Part shown: one piece after another, positions 62,696-64,000 of the stretch | Position numbering within the stretch: the first letter of the stretch is position 1 | How the letters are laid out: each line of letters begins with the position of its first letter | Assembly: GCA_004565275.1 (NCBI GenBank) | Contig: SDOX01000119.1 | Coordinates: 271,256-335,255 of the forward strand | Direction: 5' to 3' | From: Nannochloropsis salina CCMP1776 | Lineage: Eukaryota > Sar > Eustigmatophyceae > Eustigmatales > Monodopsidaceae | Length of the DNA stretch: 64,000 nt | Notes under the pieces: generated by a model | What the model was told of the DNA's origin: nothing | Databases searched by the model: none | What the model saw: only the letters and a program-made list of their open reading frames with translations | Translations under genes and position numbers: made by a program

Positions 62696-64000
62696 ATGGG
62701 CAAGAAGAAACGTGGGCGTGGCAGCGGCGGTAGCGGCAATACTCTGTGTAAGTTTTTCAGAGAAACCGTTCCTCTGATACTCAGTGTGCGTGTACGTCTA
62801 ACCACTCAGTTGTCCATATCGAAATTCGATACAGCGCTCGGGAGATCATTGCACGCTACACCCTCGAAGAAAACTCCGACACCGTCGACTCTGCCATGTG
62901 TGCCACTCGTTAGTGCCTCGATGGCACCAATTCGTAAACGCGGCCGCGGCTCCTCTGCTCCCTCTCCTCCATCCTCCCTCTCCCACTTGGCCCCCCACCC
63001 CAGCCGTGGAAAGCCCAGCAGCCGCCAGAAAGCGCCCCGATCCAATCCAGAGTTTGATGAGGCCTACCGCAACCTCCTTGAAAGGAGACAAGGGGAAAGT
63101 CGGAGCCGCGCGTTTCACCAAGCAGAGGCACGGAGACGCCGGGCCCGGGGGCGTGGGCGGGAGGGCTTGATTGCCCCCCCTACCTTCGTTAACGCGAGAA
63201 TTTCATCGACAAGAACGCCATATGCGCTGGTAGGCACGACCGTGGAGAGCATGCAGGATTTTGTCGAAAATCTCTTCCGGCCCGAGGAGGAAGAATGTGA
63301 GGAGAAAGAAGGGCGAGGAGAGCCCCGGCCCAAGCGGAGGAAGGTGCAATGCCAGCTGGGGCGGGGGAAGGAGGATGAGAGCACGCCCGTTATAACTTCG
63401 CGCAACGCCTTCGCGGCCTTGGGCGAGGAGGAAGAGGGAGAGGGGCAGGCGCCCGGTGTGGTCTTCCTACCCACCCTCCTCCCGCCCCCGGTGCCCAGCC
63501 CCAGCCTCCTCGTGGCCGACCCTAGCGGTCCAGCCTCCCCTCCTAAAGAGGCGCCGAGCTCGGACGCGGGCGGAGCAGGCCTTGCCCGTGACGGAGAGCC
63601 GGCAGTCGACGCCGCGCTAAGCATGGTGTCGGTCGGCTCTTCCCTCTCCGCCCTCGACCGCCCGGAGGCCGAACCCTCCCCCCCCCTCACGCCCCCGCCG
63701 CCAGCCTGCTCAGACGTGGGCGGCGAGCGGCCCCTGGAAAGCTTGCCGGTGATCCTGCCGGCGACCTTCCTCCCCCCCGTCCCTCTACCCGGGAGTATAA
63801 GCAGGGACGCGGCGGGCCAGGGCCTCCGAAGGGAAAGTGTGGACCGGGGGACAAGTCAACTGCCGCCGGGGGGGGGGAAGGAGGGAGGTGTCAGGGGGGG
63901 GGGAAGGGGGACGGAGGGTGAGGAGCAGGCAGCGGGGGGGCGAGGGGAGGAGGAGGGGAGGGACGAGGGAGGGGAGGAGGAGGGGAGGGAGGAGGGAGGG
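62696..64000 (+). CDS. Unknown basic/acidic protein, 3' end beyond the window
   Basis: I do not recognise the protein. The inferred exons are 62696-62747 (MGKKKRGRGSGGSGNTL, donor GTAAGT), 62810-62897 (VHIEIRYSAREIIARYTLEE) and 63004 onward, in phases 1 and 2. The third exon is open to the end of the window without a stop. The second donor (GTGTGC) is weak; without that intron the frame would stop at TAG 62911-62913 and give a 51-residue peptide. The third exon reads NPEFDEAYRNLLERRQ, an Arg-rich block, TPYALVGTTVESMQDFVENL, then a PRPKRRKV cluster like a nuclear localisation signal, a Pro/Ala-rich section and a Gly/Glu-rich tail. It is probably nuclear and largely disordered. Confidence 0.5.
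   Translation, partial: MGKKKRGRGSGGSGNTLCKFFRETVPLILSVRVRLTTQLSISKFDTALGRSLHATPSKKTPTPSTLPCVPLVSASMAPIRKRGRGSSAPSPPSSLSHLAPHPSRGKPSSRQKAPRSNPEFDEAYRNLLERRQGESRSRAFHQAEARRRRARGRGREGLIAPPTFVNARISSTRTPYALVGTTVESMQDFVENLFRPEEEECEEKEGRGEPRPKRRKVQCQLGRGKEDESTPVITSRNAFAALGEEEEGEGQAPGVVFLPTLLPPPVPSPSLLVADPSGPASPPKEAPSSDAGGAGLARDGEPAVDAALSMVSVGSSLSALDRPEAEPSPPLTPPPPACSDVGGERPLESLPVILPATFLPPVPLPGSISRDAAGQGLRRESVDRGTSQLPPGGGKEGGVRGGGRGTEGEEQAAGGRGEEEGRDEGGEEEGREEGG
63859..64000. repeat. G-rich, quadruplex-prone coding tract
   Basis: The plus strand has many runs of three to nine Gs separated by short spacers, ending in GGGAGGAGGGAGGG. It is in frame with the partial gene as Gly/Glu/Arg codons. Such tracts tend to break assemblies, which may explain the window edge. 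Confidence 0.6.

Overview
The window is nuclear DNA of a compact unicellular eukaryote. Genes are dense (about 27 in 64 kb, on both strands). Most are split by few, short GT-AG introns (about 60-280 bases), and many neighbours are head-to-head or tail-to-tail with only 100-250 bases between them. There are no operons, Shine-Dalgarno sites, CRISPR arrays, rRNA or recognisable tRNA genes. The gene set (UFM1, MED18, HUS1, a DNAAF5-type HEAT protein, NEMF, BRAP2, SNARE, DPP3, CutC, two full-size ABCG transporters), the density and the GC-rich coding sequence fit a small-genome alga of the stramenopile/Nannochloropsis kind. That placement is inference; no marker in the window proves it.

Layout. 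1-344: 3' end of an amidohydrolase. 863-1764 (-): MED18-like. 2558-4097 (+): HUS1, six exons. 4743-9339 (+): full-size ABCG transporter. 9757-11652 (-): DysF-domain membrane protein. 12732-13910 (-): CWC21/SRRM2-like splicing factor. 14051-16425 (+): unknown coiled-coil protein. 17218-18642 (+): cytochrome b5-domain protein. 19309-19737 (-): ribosomal protein eS17. 20287-21781 (+): BRO1-domain protein. 22300-25140 (+): DNAAF5/HEATR2-like. 25244-27955 (-): BRAP2/ETP1-like. 28615-28848 (+): CEBPZOS-like small membrane protein. 28932-30971 (-): FIBP-like. 31979-32864 (-): Qc-type SNARE, 5' end unresolved. 33944-34303 (-): UFM1. 34866-36223 (+): patatin-like lipase. 37179-40841 (+): large unknown protein with two related helical domains. 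41242-42108 (-): 6-phosphogluconolactonase. 42870-47230 (-): second full-size ABCG transporter. 48188-49132 (+): CutC. 49272-49961 (-): mitochondrial ribosomal mL54. 50876-53407 (+): dipeptidyl peptidase III. 53698-58668 (-): NEMF/Rqc2. 59373-60392 (-): NmrA-like NAD(P)-binding protein. 60642-61280 (+): unknown, probably mitochondrial. 61467-62418 (-): COPI-associated/TVP15-like membrane protein. 62696-64000 (+): unknown basic/acidic protein running off the end.

The genes are mostly unrelated housekeeping functions and do not form a pathway cluster. Several touch translation and its quality control (eS17, mL54, NEMF, UFM1), and several touch membranes and trafficking (two ABCG pumps, SNARE, BRO1, TVP15-like, DysF). 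The most unusual items are the protein at 37179-40841, with an internally duplicated domain that resembles the core-binding fold of tyrosine recombinases but has no catalytic domain after it; an axonemal dynein assembly factor in what may be a non-flagellate lineage; a BRAP2 homologue whose RING has lost zinc ligands; and two independent-looking full-size ABCG fusions. All splice structures were inferred by eye from splice signals, phase and family alignment, without transcript data.
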